A DNA stretch of 27,534 nucleotides. Source: JAADCS01 sp964473735 (GTDB taxonomy: Bacteria > Hydrothermota > Hydrothermia > LBFQ01). Below the pieces are notes generated by a model. The model saw only the letters and a program-made list of their open reading frames with translations, searched no databases and had not been told where the DNA came from. Made by a program: the position numbers and the translations under genes. The DNA lies in contig CAYYQD010000018.1 of the NCBI GenBank assembly GCA_964473735.1, positions 1 to 27,534 of the forward strand, written 5' to 3'. The stretch's first letter is position 1, and each line of letters opens with the position of its first letter. Below, piece after piece: positions 13,709-21,330 of this stretch.

Positions 13709-14494
13709 ATGGAGCTTAAGGAGATCGTAGAGGAGGTACTTCCGGTATCTGAAGGGGCCGGAAGGGTACTGCTTCGGTACTTCGGGAGGAGACTCCACGT
13801 TGAGAGGAAAGGTTTGAGAGACATCGTGACGGACGCCGACCTGTCCTCGGAGGAGTACATAAGGGGAGAGCTGGAGAAGAGGTTTCCCGATATCCCCTTC
13901 TTCGGTGAGGAGAGCGGAGGGGCCGAGAGGGGCCTCCGGTGGGTCGTGGACCCCTTAGACGGCACCAAGAACTTTGCCCGGGGGTTGGACGTATTCGCCG
14001 TCTCCATAGCCTTAGTCAGGGACGACCACCCCGTAGCCGGGGTGATACATATACCTACCAAAGACCTGACCGTGTGGGCTTACGAGGGCGGAGGGACGTA
14101 CGCGGGCGATAGGCGTCTCCGGTTGGACGATGGCCTTCCCCTCTCCGAGTCCTTCATAGCCACCGGTTTCCCCCACGGCAACCCGGAGCTGGTGGACCCC
14201 TACACCGAAGGTCTAAGGAGGGTGCTGAAGAGGGCCATGGCCGTGAGGAGGCTGGGAAGCGCCGCCTACGACTTAGCCATGGTAGCCTACGGCCTGTTTG
14301 ACGCCTTCTGGGAGTTCGGCCTCGCCCCTTGGGATACGGCCGCAGGCGCCGTGATAGTCAGGGAGGCCGGGGCCATCCTGACGGAGATAGACGGCTCCCC
14401 CTGGAACATAAACAGCCCCACTATATTCACGGGGAAGAGGGTGCCGTACCGCGAGATGTTGGGGATATTCACGGGGGAAATCCAAGTAGATTGA
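13709..14494 (+). CDS. Inositol monophosphatase family protein (SuhB/FBPase type)
   Basis: The protein is 261 aa, standard for the family. Metal-binding residues are visible in FFGEESGG (Glu67/Glu68), WVVDPLDGTKNFARG (Asp81, Asp84) and FGLAPWDTAAGAVIVREAGA (third Asp). DIVTDADL near residue 40 is the mobile-loop region. The family hydrolyses inositol-1-phosphate and, in thermophiles and archaea, often fructose-1,6-bisphosphate as well. In thermophiles it can serve di-myo-inositol phosphate synthesis, but no such gene is nearby. The last 26 nt overlap the convergent glycosyltransferase gene. Confidence 0.93.
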   Translation: MELKEIVEEVLPVSEGAGRVLLRYFGRRLHVERKGLRDIVTDADLSSEEYIRGELEKRFPDIPFFGEESGGAERGLRWVVDPLDGTKNFARGLDVFAVSIALVRDDHPVAGVIHIPTKDLTVWAYEGGGTYAGDRRLRLDDGLPLSESFIATGFPHGNPELVDPYTEGLRRVLKRAMAVRRLGSAAYDLAMVAYGLFDAFWEFGLAPWDTAAGAVIVREAGAILTEIDGSPWNINSPTIFTGKRVPYREMLGIFTGEIQVD

Positions 14495-15566
14495 GAAACC
14501 GGGGTACGACCACCTCCGGAAGGTGGGTCTCCACCACGTACATGTACCCCCGTTCCCTCAGGGTCTCCATCCTACTTTCGTCGCTCAACAGCTCCCGCAA
14601 CCTCGCCGACGCCTCGTCCGTCCCACTTACCTTTATCCCTAAGCCAGAGGAGACGAGACCGTCGGGGTCCGCCCCGTAGGTTAGTACCACCGTCCTGAGA
14701 TACCACGCCTCAAGGAAGACGTTGGGGAAGCCCTCCTCCTCTGACGTATTCACCAGAACCCAAGCTCTCGCTATCCACTTCAGGGCCTCCCTGTGGGGAA
14801 CCTCGCCCATAGCCGTTAGGTTCGGTACCAGTCCCATGAACTGCTCCGTTTTCCTCCCGACCATAACGAACCGGTAATTCGGGAGTCTGCGGGCGAGGGA
14901 TAAGAACTCCTCGGGTCTCTTGACATTTCGGGCGTTCCCTACCCACACTATCAGAGGGGTCCTTTCCTTTTCCACCCCCACCTCCGGAGGGACGAATATA
15001 GAAGGCAACTTGTAAGATTCCCGGAAGAAGAACCTCCGCACGTTCTCCCTCTGCTCCTCATTTTGAACTACTATCCTCCTGCTGAGTACGAGGCCCGCCT
15101 GCGAAAGCAGGTCCAATACAAAAGCGTGGAGGAGGTAGAGCGGCACTTTCCACACCTTCGTGCCTTTCACGTCCCGAAGGACCTTCCTGACCTCCGGAAA
15201 GGGCAGGCTCAACGAATTCTCCGGGACGAAGGCCACGGATACCTTGCGTTTCAGTACGGCGTACAGGGAGATAGGGAGGTAGTAGAACCTTATACGACTG
15301 ACGGCCACGTCGGGGGCGATGTCAAAGAGGTAGCGCAGGATCCCGGGGTAGTCAAGGAACTGGAGCTTACCCCTACGTTTCAGAACCCTTAGAACCCTGA
15401 TACCGGAGTCAGTCTCCTCCTTCGGCTTCCCCATGGGGTTGGAGGTGATGAAATACACCTCGTTCCCCCTCTCCGCCAGCTCCTTCGCCAGAAGGTAGGC
15501 CTGCCTCTCCGCCCCTCCCGTTATCCCGTCCGGGAAGTAGTAGGGCATCACGAAGGCGAACCGCAA
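14469..15566 (-). CDS. GT4-family glycosyltransferase
   Basis: The protein is 365 aa, a GT-B fold glycosyltransferase. The N-terminal half opens FVMPYYFPDGITGGAERQAY, the acceptor-side GGAER motif of GT4 enzymes. The C-terminal half has LIVWVGNARNVKRPEEFLSL, then YRFVMVGR and TSEEEGFPNVFLEAWYL with the E-x7-E nucleotide-sugar-binding motif. It probably transfers a sugar to a cell-surface glycan or lipid on the cytoplasmic side. The TTG start follows TAAAAT by 7 nt. It overlaps the end of the convergent suhB-like gene by 26 nt. Donor and acceptor cannot be told from sequence. Confidence 0.92.
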   Translation of the reverse strand: MRFAFVMPYYFPDGITGGAERQAYLLAKELAERGNEVYFITSNPMGKPKEETDSGIRVLRVLKRRGKLQFLDYPGILRYLFDIAPDVAVSRIRFYYLPISLYAVLKRKVSVAFVPENSLSLPFPEVRKVLRDVKGTKVWKVPLYLLHAFVLDLLSQAGLVLSRRIVVQNEEQRENVRRFFFRESYKLPSIFVPPEVGVEKERTPLIVWVGNARNVKRPEEFLSLARRLPNYRFVMVGRKTEQFMGLVPNLTAMGEVPHREALKWIARAWVLVNTSEEEGFPNVFLEAWYLRTVVLTYGADPDGLVSSGLGIKVSGTDEASARLRELLSDESRMETLRERGYMYVVETHLPEVVVPRFLNLLGFPP

Positions 15567-15573
15567 GGCGGCT

Positions 15574-15579
15574 ATTTTA
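15574..15579 (-). promoter_or_regulatory. -10 element (TAAAAT) of the glycosyltransferase gene
   Basis: TAAAAT on the minus strand ends 7 nt before TTG 15566. It lies in the 18-nt gap after the SPFH gene, so the glycosyltransferase probably has its own promoter. Confidence 0.6.
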
Positions 15580-15584
15580 AAGCC

Positions 15585-16511
15585 CTACCCTTCAGACCCT
15601 TTAGTGCCCTTCATAACGTCCGACACCGTACCCAACCCCGCCACGAGCTTGGAGAGCTCCACGGGGAAGAATATCTTATTGGCCTGACCTTCGGCTATCT
15701 TCTGCAGGGCGTCAAGGTACTGGACGGTTATCACCTCGCCGGTGGGCTCGGCCTCCTTTATGGCGTTGAAAACGGCTAAGATCCTGTACTTTTCCGCATC
15801 CGCTACCAGCTGTATGGCCTTGGCCTGTCCCTCCGCCTCTAAGATCTTGGCCTGCCTCTTACCCTCGGCCTGGAGGATCTGGGCCTGCTTCTCACCTTCG
15901 GCCTTCTTTATCTGGGATTCCCTGTACCCTTCGGCCTCTAAGATCATGGCCCTCTTCTCCCTCTCCGCCTTCATCTGCTTGTGCATGGCCTCCATGACGT
16001 CCCTTGGGGGGTCTATCCTCTTGAGCTCCACCCGGGTGACCTTCACCCCCCACGCGTCCGTCGCCTCGTCTAAGGTCAGGCGGAGCTTGGAGTTTATTAT
16101 CTCCCTGCTGGTTAAGGTCTCGTCAAGGGTGAGCTCGCCGATTATGTTCCTGAGGTTGGTCTGGGCAAGGTTTATCACGGCCACCTTGAAGTTCTGCACC
16201 TTATACACCACGTCCTCCGGCTTTATCACCTTGTAGTATATCACACCGTCCACGGTCACCACCACGTTGTCCTTGGTTATGACCTCCTGAGGCGGTACAT
16301 CCACGACCTGCTCCCGCAGGTCCACCTTAATGACCCTATCAACTATGGGGATCACGAAGTGTAGTCCGGCGTAGAGGGTCTTCAGGTACTTCCCGAACCT
16401 CTCCACTATGGCCGATTCGTACGGACGGACTATCACCACCGCCCGGAAGATATACACCAGAAAGACCCACGCCAGAACTAAGCCTATCAAAAACGTAAAG
16501 ATGCCTGCCAT
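15585..16511 (-). CDS. SPFH/Band 7 protein (paraslipin/stomatin-like)
   Basis: The protein is 308 aa. An N-terminal transmembrane helix (FLIGLVLAWVFLVYIFRAVV) is followed by the SPFH domain from about residue 28: RPYESAIVERFGKYL, GLHFVIPIVDRVIKVDLREQ, SREIINSKLRLTLDEATDAWGV. A long Ala/Glu-rich coiled coil with repeated EAEG (about 190-240) completes the paraslipin layout. Such proteins form large membrane-associated rings and act with NfeD in membrane microdomain organisation and protein quality control. The NfeD gene lies 2 nt upstream, and an AGGAGGT precedes the ATG, so the two form the classical NfeD-SPFH pair. Confidence 0.95.
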   Translation of the reverse strand: MAGIFTFLIGLVLAWVFLVYIFRAVVIVRPYESAIVERFGKYLKTLYAGLHFVIPIVDRVIKVDLREQVVDVPPQEVITKDNVVVTVDGVIYYKVIKPEDVVYKVQNFKVAVINLAQTNLRNIIGELTLDETLTSREIINSKLRLTLDEATDAWGVKVTRVELKRIDPPRDVMEAMHKQMKAEREKRAMILEAEGYRESQIKKAEGEKQAQILQAEGKRQAKILEAEGQAKAIQLVADAEKYRILAVFNAIKEAEPTGEVITVQYLDALQKIAEGQANKIFFPVELSKLVAGLGTVSDVMKGTKGSEG

Positions 16512-16513
16512 AT

Positions 16514-16951
16514 CTACCTCCTCTTTTTCACCTTTAACCTAACTCCAACAACGTCCATGACCACGATCTCATCTCCGACGGTGAGAGGCTCGTCGCTCTC
16601 CGCCCTCCACTCCTCTCCGTTTACCTTAACCACGTACCCCGAGCCGTTCGCTTCCACTACCCTCCCCACCCTTCCCTTCAGGGAGAGGGGTGTAAAGGCC
16701 GTAGGTGGAGGCCCCTCCTCACGTTTGGAGAACCTGTAGGCAAGGAGGATCACGATGCTCACGACCACGAAGAAAACCGGGACCTGCACGAGTATCGGCA
16801 CGCCGAAGTACGTCATAACGGAAAGGGAAACGAAACCCACCCCTACGGCGAAGGACTCAAAGTTCGTCGGAAGTCCCAGCTCCGACACTATGAAAAAGGC
16901 CCCGATCCCTAAAAGGATAGCGCTCCATACCTCCCGACCCCAGTCTAACAC
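16514..16951 (-). CDS. NfeD-family membrane protein (short form)
   Basis: The protein is 145 aa. Hydrophobic helices occupy about residues 8-75 (AILLGIGAFFIVSELG, FAVGVGFVSLSVMTYFGVP, VPVFFVVVSIVILLAY). A C-terminal OB-fold domain follows (SLKGRVGRVVEANGSGYVVK to VGDEIVVMDVVGVRLKVK). This is the short NfeD type that partners SPFH proteins; the long form with an N-terminal ClpP-like protease is absent here. The GTG start follows a TAAAAT whose TAA is the stop of the hydrolase gene upstream. It is cotranscribed with the SPFH gene. Confidence 0.92.
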   Translation of the reverse strand: MLDWGREVWSAILLGIGAFFIVSELGLPTNFESFAVGVGFVSLSVMTYFGVPILVQVPVFFVVVSIVILLAYRFSKREEGPPPTAFTPLSLKGRVGRVVEANGSGYVVKVNGEEWRAESDEPLTVGDEIVVMDVVGVRLKVKKRR

Positions 16952-16956
16952 GCTAT

Positions 16957-16962
16957 ATTTTA
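16957..16962 (-). promoter_or_regulatory. -10 element (TAAAAT) of nfeD, overlapping hydrolase stop
   Basis: TAAAAT on the minus strand ends 5 nt before GTG 16951. Its first three bases are the TAA stop codon of the alpha/beta hydrolase gene. Confidence 0.55.
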
Positions 16963-17655
16963 AGGGTGTTCCTTCCCTATGAACTCCCGAAGCGTTGAGG
17001 CGAACCCCTCCGGCTCCTCAAGGTAGGGGAAGTGCCCGCCGGACTTACACATAACGAGTTTCTCCGGTCTCACCAGGTCTATCAGGGCCCTCCTCTCCCC
17101 CGGCGGAACCGTGGGGTCCTTCTCGTTGTATATCACCATGGCCCGCACCCCCTCGGGAAACCCCGGGAGCTCCGGGGCGTCGGCTAAAGCCTTCAGACGA
17201 CTGTAAAGGGCCTCGGGGGTCATCCTATCAAGGACGCCCAAAACGTAGGCCTTAACCTTCTCGCTATATCCGAAGTGGGCGTCTCCTATCCCGGACCTGA
17301 CTATCCACTTCAACCACTTACCTTTCGGTACCGGGCGTAGAGCCCGTATCAGATGCCTCTTCCATCCCAACATCCTCGCCGGCGAGGAGAAGGTATTCAC
17401 CAGTACTATTCCCCCAACGCTCCGGGGATACAGGGCGGCGGTTAGAAGGGCGACGTACCCGCCCATGGAGGTTCCGACTACGTACCCTCCCTCCCGGACG
17501 GTCTGGGATACGGCTTTGGCCATATCCGTTAGGGAGAAGGGATAGGTGGGATAGTCCAAGGTGTAGGTGCTGACCTCCGGAAGACGGCTCTCTACCTCCT
17601 GAAATATCCATCGGTCCCCAAGGAGACCGGGAACGAAGACGACCTCAGGTTTCAT
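16960..17655 (-). CDS. Alpha/beta hydrolase
   Basis: The protein is 231 aa. The nucleophile elbow is YVVGTSMGGYVAL (Ser about residue 64), the acid lies in YNEKDPTVPPG, and the catalytic His in KSGGHFPYLEEPEGF. FVPGLLGDRWIFQEV at the N-terminus gives the oxyanion-hole segment. A small cap (about residues 105-165) resembles BioH/MenH-type enzymes, but the substrate cannot be assigned. It has no signal peptide and should be cytoplasmic. Its ATG overlaps the mltG stop (ATGA). Confidence 0.9.
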   Translation of the reverse strand: MKPEVVFVPGLLGDRWIFQEVESRLPEVSTYTLDYPTYPFSLTDMAKAVSQTVREGGYVVGTSMGGYVALLTAALYPRSVGGIVLVNTFSSPARMLGWKRHLIRALRPVPKGKWLKWIVRSGIGDAHFGYSEKVKAYVLGVLDRMTPEALYSRLKALADAPELPGFPEGVRAMVIYNEKDPTVPPGERRALIDLVRPEKLVMCKSGGHFPYLEEPEGFASTLREFIGKEHP

Positions 17656-18617
17656 CTGATGTGCATTTTACGGACGTTCCGTAGGTGCTGTCTATATGTG
17701 CGGGCGAACCTGTGCCTCCTGCCGTCGGCGGAGACGAAGAACAGGTAGTCCGTACGGGCCGGATTTAGTACGGCCTCTATACTCTTCGCCGTAGGTGAGC
17801 ATATAGGTGTAGGTGGAAGACCTTTGAATCTGTACGTATTGTAGGGGGAGTTTATGCTCGTCTCCCTTCGGGAGAGGATCTTCGGCGGATTCTTGAGGAC
17901 GTACTTTACGGTCGGGTCCGCCGCCAGGGGCATACCCCTCTTCAGCCTGTTGAGGAACACGGAGGCTATGATAGGCTTCTCGCTATCAAGGACGGCCTCC
18001 TTCTCAACTATGGACGCCAGTATTAGCACCCCGTAGGGTTCAAGTCCTACGTCTTTACTTCTCTCCTCCACCTTGAGGGAGTCCCACACCTTAGCGAACC
18101 TCCGGAGGGCCGGAATGAGAACCTCCTCCTCGGTTGAACCGTAGTCTATGAAGTAGGTGTCCGGGTAGAGAAAACCCTCCAGAGAGCGCTTACCTCCGAG
18201 GAAGGGGAACCTTCTGGATAGGTGTAAGATGAAGAGGGAGTCGTGGGTTAAGGCCATTATGCGGGCGGTGTCGTAGCCGTACTTAGCGAAACGGGGCACG
18301 AAGTCCCTGATGCTCTCCCCCTCCCTTATCGTGAAGCGGAAGTACCGGAGGACCGGCCCCTCCTTTAAGTGGCCGTAGGCCCTTATCCCCCCCTCGCCTC
18401 TGTGGAAGACGTACAGGCCGGGACGTATTCTCCTCTCCACCCCGCCCATGCGGATGAGAAGCTTCAGTATCCCCTCGTACCTGATAACGCCGCTATCCCG
18501 GAGTTCCCTTATAAAGCTGGACAGGGGCTCACCCCGACGGAAGGTTATTCTGACCTCCTCACCGGTGTGGGAACAGGAGATAAGAAGCATGCCTAACAGA
18601 ATGGGGAACCTTCTCAT
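17652..18617 (-). CDS. mltG: Endolytic murein transglycosylase MltG (YceG-like), lipoprotein-like form
   Basis: The protein is 321 aa. Conserved blocks include SLEGFLYPDTYFI (about 145-157), LILASIVEKEA with the catalytic Glu region (about 198-208), LAADPTVKYVL and SPYNTYRFKGLPPTPICSPT. A LysM-like N-terminal domain starts near residue 22 (VRITFRRGEPLSSFIREL). MltG cuts nascent glycan strands and sets their length. Most family members are anchored by a transmembrane helix. Here the N-terminus, MRRFPILLGMLLISCSH, has a lipobox (LISC) with Cys15, suggesting a lipid anchor. Translation is coupled to queA (ATGA) and to the hydrolase. Confidence 0.93.
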   Translation of the reverse strand: MRRFPILLGMLLISCSHTGEEVRITFRRGEPLSSFIRELRDSGVIRYEGILKLLIRMGGVERRIRPGLYVFHRGEGGIRAYGHLKEGPVLRYFRFTIREGESIRDFVPRFAKYGYDTARIMALTHDSLFILHLSRRFPFLGGKRSLEGFLYPDTYFIDYGSTEEEVLIPALRRFAKVWDSLKVEERSKDVGLEPYGVLILASIVEKEAVLDSEKPIIASVFLNRLKRGMPLAADPTVKYVLKNPPKILSRRETSINSPYNTYRFKGLPPTPICSPTAKSIEAVLNPARTDYLFFVSADGRRHRFARTYRQHLRNVRKMHIR

Positions 18618-19594
18618 AGGATCAAGGTGGCGTCTCCGTAGGAAAAGAAGGTGTAGTCCCGTTTGAGGGCCTCCCTGTAGGCTCTCTCAATCACGTCCCT
18701 GCCGGCGAAGGCCGTAGTCAGGAGGATGGGGGTTCCGTCCGGAAGGTGAAAGTTCGTCAGCAGGGCATCAACCACCCGGAAGCGGTACGGTGGCCTTATA
18801 AATAGGTCCGTATAACCCTCCCTCTTTCCGGTTATAGCCCAGGACTCTAAAGCCCGTGTTGTGGTGGTACCTACGGCTAAGACCTTTCCCCCGGACCTCC
18901 GATGCTCCTCTATGCGTTCTGCCACCTCGTCCGGTATTCTGTAGTACTCCCTCTCCATACGGTGCCTATCGGGGTCCTTTACGGGCCGGAAGGTGCCGGG
19001 TCCTACGTGAAGGGTGATGTAAAACACAGGGAAACCGTACTCCTCAAGGCGGCGAAGTATGTCCTGCGTGAAGTGTAGGCCGGCCGTCGGTGCGGCCACG
19101 GAACCGGGGTTGCGGGCGTACACGGTCTGGTAGTACTCCTCGTCCTCCGGTCCCGGTTCCCTGCCTATGTAAGGGGGAAGGGGCATCCTGCCCTCCTCCT
19201 CAAGGGCGGAGAACACGTCCTCCATCTCAAAGAGGACGTACCCCTCTCCATCCCTCCCCACAACCTTGGCCTCCCTTCCCTTCGGGGTGCGGAGCACCCA
19301 ACCCGGCTTCATCCTCCCCTTCACCATCCCCTTGAACCCACCCGGTACCCTCTCCGTGAAGAGGACCATAACGGTACGACCGGAAGGTTTAACCATGGGA
19401 AGCAGGGCCTTTATCACGCGGGTGTCGTTCAGGACGACCACGAACCTATCCCCCGTGGAGCGGAGGATGTCGGGCAGGTCCGAGAAGACCCTGTGTTCTA
19501 AGGAGAACGGCTCCCTATGGATCACTAAAAGCCTGGACTTCCCCTTAGGACGCGGGTACCGGGCTATCCTGCTCTCCGGTACCTCAACGTCTAT
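18614..19594 (-). CDS. queA: S-adenosylmethionine:tRNA ribosyltransferase-isomerase QueA (start codon unclear)
   Basis: About 326 aa if it begins at ATA 19594. Recognisable blocks: FIDVEVPESRIARYP at the very N-terminus (family DFDYELPEELIAQYP), LNDTRVIKALL, GRMPLPPYIGREPGPEDEEYYQ, GSVAAPTAGLHFT, THVGPGTF-like LHVGPGTFRPV, LAVGTTTTRALES and LTNFHLPDGT. It makes epoxyqueuosine from preQ1 in tRNA. No ATG, GTG or TTG lies near the expected N-terminus. ATA 19594 is 9 nt after an AGGAGG and just past the NYN stop. The nearest upstream in-frame GTG would add about 24 non-conserved residues overlapping the NYN gene. A sequencing error or a rare ATA start are alternatives. Confidence 0.93.
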   Translation of the reverse strand: MDVEVPESRIARYPRPKGKSRLLVIHREPFSLEHRVFSDLPDILRSTGDRFVVVLNDTRVIKALLPMVKPSGRTVMVLFTERVPGGFKGMVKGRMKPGWVLRTPKGREAKVVGRDGEGYVLFEMEDVFSALEEEGRMPLPPYIGREPGPEDEEYYQTVYARNPGSVAAPTAGLHFTQDILRRLEEYGFPVFYITLHVGPGTFRPVKDPDRHRMEREYYRIPDEVAERIEEHRRSGGKVLAVGTTTTRALESWAITGKREGYTDLFIRPPYRFRVVDALLTNFHLPDGTPILLTTAFAGRDVIERAYREALKRDYTFFSYGDATLIL

Positions 19595-19598
19595 GAAC

Positions 19599-20270
19599 CT
19601 ATCCCTCCTGCGGCTCCGGTTCGGAGTAGTCCCCGTAGTCTTCGGCGAAGTACTCACGCTCCTCCTCAACCTCCGTTTCCGGCTCCCCCTCTCCCTCCTG
19701 CTCTTCACCTTCGTGGTACTCCCTGTAGTAGGTGCGCGGATGGAACTTAAGGACGCGATACACGGGCTCACCGTTCTCGTCTTTAATGTCAAGGATGTCC
19801 GTTATGTTCGTGTATTTGTCGCTCACCCTTATGAGCTCTATGGCCACGGAGCCCTTCCGCGTCCCTATCACCCAAACCCTCTTTCCCATCTTGCTAAGTA
19901 GGTCCACCAGTGGAACGAAGTCCCCGTCCCCCGTTATGAGTACGACCTCATCAAGATGGCTGGACGTCTGGAGGAGCTCTATGGCCATCTCCATGTCCAT
20001 GTTGGCCTTCAGGGTTCCACTCGGCTGTCTCCGGGCCATCTTGGTGATGACCCTCCACCCCTGAAAGGACAGGGCCCCTATTAACCCTTCCCTCCGTCGG
20101 TCTCCCTTCTTCAGGGGGACGAAGGCGACGGCCTTCCACATCACCTTACCCTCGTCCTCAAGCGTATCCCGGAGATACCGAAGTATCTCGTCAAACCGTA
20201 CCTCCCAGTTCAAATTCTGGAAAGTGGCTACAATGTTCTCAATATCCGCAAAAACTCCTACCTTTATCAT
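19599..20270 (-). CDS. NYN-domain protein (LabA/DUF88 type)
   Basis: The protein is 223 aa. The PIN-like NYN fold is shown by GVFADIENIVATF (Asp9), the central acidic helix KANMDMEMAIELLQ, and LITGDGDFVPLVDLLSKMGK (about 116-135), giving the conserved aspartates of the putative nuclease site. The tail from about residue 180 is very acidic (EEQEGEGEPETEVEEEREYF and on to YGDYSEPEPQEG) and probably disordered. NYN proteins are thought to act on RNA; the target is unknown. A GGAGGT lies 7 nt before the ATG. It sits between an SPOR gene and queA in a tight operon. Confidence 0.9.
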   Translation of the reverse strand: MIKVGVFADIENIVATFQNLNWEVRFDEILRYLRDTLEDEGKVMWKAVAFVPLKKGDRRREGLIGALSFQGWRVITKMARRQPSGTLKANMDMEMAIELLQTSSHLDEVVLITGDGDFVPLVDLLSKMGKRVWVIGTRKGSVAIELIRVSDKYTNITDILDIKDENGEPVYRVLKFHPRTYYREYHEGEEQEGEGEPETEVEEEREYFAEDYGDYSEPEPQEG

Positions 20271-20295
20271 GATTTCTACCTCCGGCTTTAAAAGT

Positions 20296-20655
20296 TCAGT
20301 TGCCCGGTGGTCCGCCCTGAAGACTGTCGTCGTTCTGGGCGTTCACCATGCTCTCCTTAACGAAAGCATCCTTGTACCCCAAGGACCTCAAAGTCTGAAG
20401 GTACTCCTCGGCATCCTCCCTCTTAACGAAGTCCCCAACTAAGACCTTGTGCCACGGGGCCTCCACGACTATGTATATGGGCAGGTCCAGCTGACGGTGG
20501 AGGCGGGCGGCTAAGCGCTCGGCGTTCCGCCGGTGAATGAAGGCCCCCACCTGTATCCGCCACCCCATACGGTTCCCCACCCTCTGACCCTGCTGGCGAG
20601 GGTCTATGAAGGTCCATCCGGTGGCCTGGGCGAGGAGAACGCTACTTAAGACCAT
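20296..20655 (-). CDS. SPOR-domain protein, probably exported
   Basis: The protein is 119 aa. A short hydrophobic N-terminus (MVLSSVLLAQATGW) could be a signal sequence, though it lacks a basic n-region. The SPOR domain spans about 31-105: GWRIQVGAFIHRRNAERLAA, IYIVVEAPWHKVLVGDFVKR, EEYLQTLRSLGYKDAFV. SPOR domains bind denuded glycan strands of septal peptidoglycan. Its start overlaps the end of rpmE by 14 nt, with AAGGAG 4 nt before the ATG. It lies in the same operon direction as mltG, another cell-wall gene. Confidence 0.88.
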   Translation of the reverse strand: MVLSSVLLAQATGWTFIDPRQQGQRVGNRMGWRIQVGAFIHRRNAERLAARLHRQLDLPIYIVVEAPWHKVLVGDFVKREDAEEYLQTLRSLGYKDAFVKESMVNAQNDDSLQGGPPGN

Positions 20656-20848
20656 ACTTCTCCTTAAACCTCCTCACCCTTCCGCCGGTATCAACCACGG
20701 TCTTCAGCTTGCCGGTGTAGAAGGGATGGCAGGCGGAACATATCTCCACCTGTATCTCCTTCTTGGTTGAGCCCGTGACTATGACGTTCCCGCAGACGCA
20801 CCGGATTACGGCCTCGTCGTAGTACGTGGGATGTATGCCCTTCTTCAT
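20642..20848 (-). CDS. rpmE: 50S ribosomal protein L31 (zinc-binding form)
   Basis: This 68-aa protein is canonical L31. It starts MKKGIHPTYYDEAVIRCVCG; CVCGN and CSACHPFYTGK carry the four zinc-binding cysteines, followed by DTGGRVRRFKEKYG. The ATG at 20848 overlaps the stop of the Fur-family gene (ATGA), behind an AAGGAGGT. Pairing of a zinc-containing L31 with a Fur-type regulator is suggestive, since Zur represses alternative L31 genes in other bacteria; here the zinc form itself is the neighbour. Confidence 0.97.
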   Translation of the reverse strand: MKKGIHPTYYDEAVIRCVCGNVIVTGSTKKEIQVEICSACHPFYTGKLKTVVDTGGRVRRFKEKYGLK

Positions 20849-21219
20849 GCCATAACCTCCTTTTGAGCGCAATCGGGACAGAGCCCGTAGATATAGACGT
20901 CCACCCTCTCAACCTTGAACCCGACTAAGTCCATAGGGAGCATGAGGGAGACGTCGTAGACCTTTCCGCACATCCGACACTTGAAGTGGGCGTGGTCGTC
21001 CCCCCTGTTCAGGTCGTACCGTGCTTTGCTCTCGCCCTCAAACTTTATCTCAAGCACCTCGCCGTGCACCACCATGTCCTTGAGGGTGCGGTAGACCGTG
21101 GAAAGGCTTATGTCGGGCAGGACCCTCTTCGCCTCGTCAAAGATCTCCAACGCCGTCGGATGGTTCCTGTTGTTCTTAAGTATCTCAAATATGACTTCGC
21201 GTTGCCGCGTTATCTTCAT
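20845..21219 (-). CDS. Fur-family transcriptional regulator (Fur/PerR/Zur)
   Basis: The short form is 124 aa. A winged helix starts MKITRQREVIFEILKNNRNH with ISLSTVYRTLKDMV as the recognition region. The dimerisation domain has DDHAHFKCRMCGKVYDV and GLCPDC, giving the HAHF metal ligands and two CxxC pairs of the structural zinc site. It likely represses metal- or peroxide-stress genes; subtype cannot be assigned. ATG 21219 follows TATAAT by 9 nt. The same frame continues upstream to ATG 21315, which also follows a TATAAT by 9 nt and would add 32 residues; family length favours the short form. The gene overlaps rpmE by ATGA. Confidence 0.93.
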   Translation of the reverse strand: MKITRQREVIFEILKNNRNHPTALEIFDEAKRVLPDISLSTVYRTLKDMVVHGEVLEIKFEGESKARYDLNRGDDHAHFKCRMCGKVYDVSLMLPMDLVGFKVERVDVYIYGLCPDCAQKEVMA

Positions 21220-21228
21220 AGCACGAAG

Positions 21229-21234
21229 ATTATA
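21229..21234 (-). promoter_or_regulatory. Proximal -10 (TATAAT) of the Fur-family gene
   Basis: A perfect TATAAT on the minus strand ends 9 nt before ATG 21219, the start that fits family length. TTAT (upstream) and ATAA flank a T/C-rich core here, a possible but weak operator. Confidence 0.6.
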
Positions 21235-21324
21235 AGGGGGAAAATAAACCCGTATCATCCCTCTTTCCCCCCGTTCATCGGCAAAACCAAACCCTCTTAC
21301 CCCAACGCTATCCATCAGGATGGT

Positions 21325-21330
21325 ATTATA
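21325..21330 (-). promoter_or_regulatory. Distal -10 (TATAAT) of the Fur-family gene
   Basis: A second perfect TATAAT on the minus strand ends 9 nt before in-frame ATG 21315. It would yield a regulator with 32 extra N-terminal residues (MDSVGVRGFGFADERGERGM and on), or a leadered transcript for the short form. Confidence 0.55.

Noticed and set aside
19595..19792. QueA starting at an ATG near 19792
   Set aside because: The extension is Arg/Ser/Thr-rich, typical of an out-of-frame reading of the acidic NYN gene, and QueA homologues begin at FIDVEVPE.
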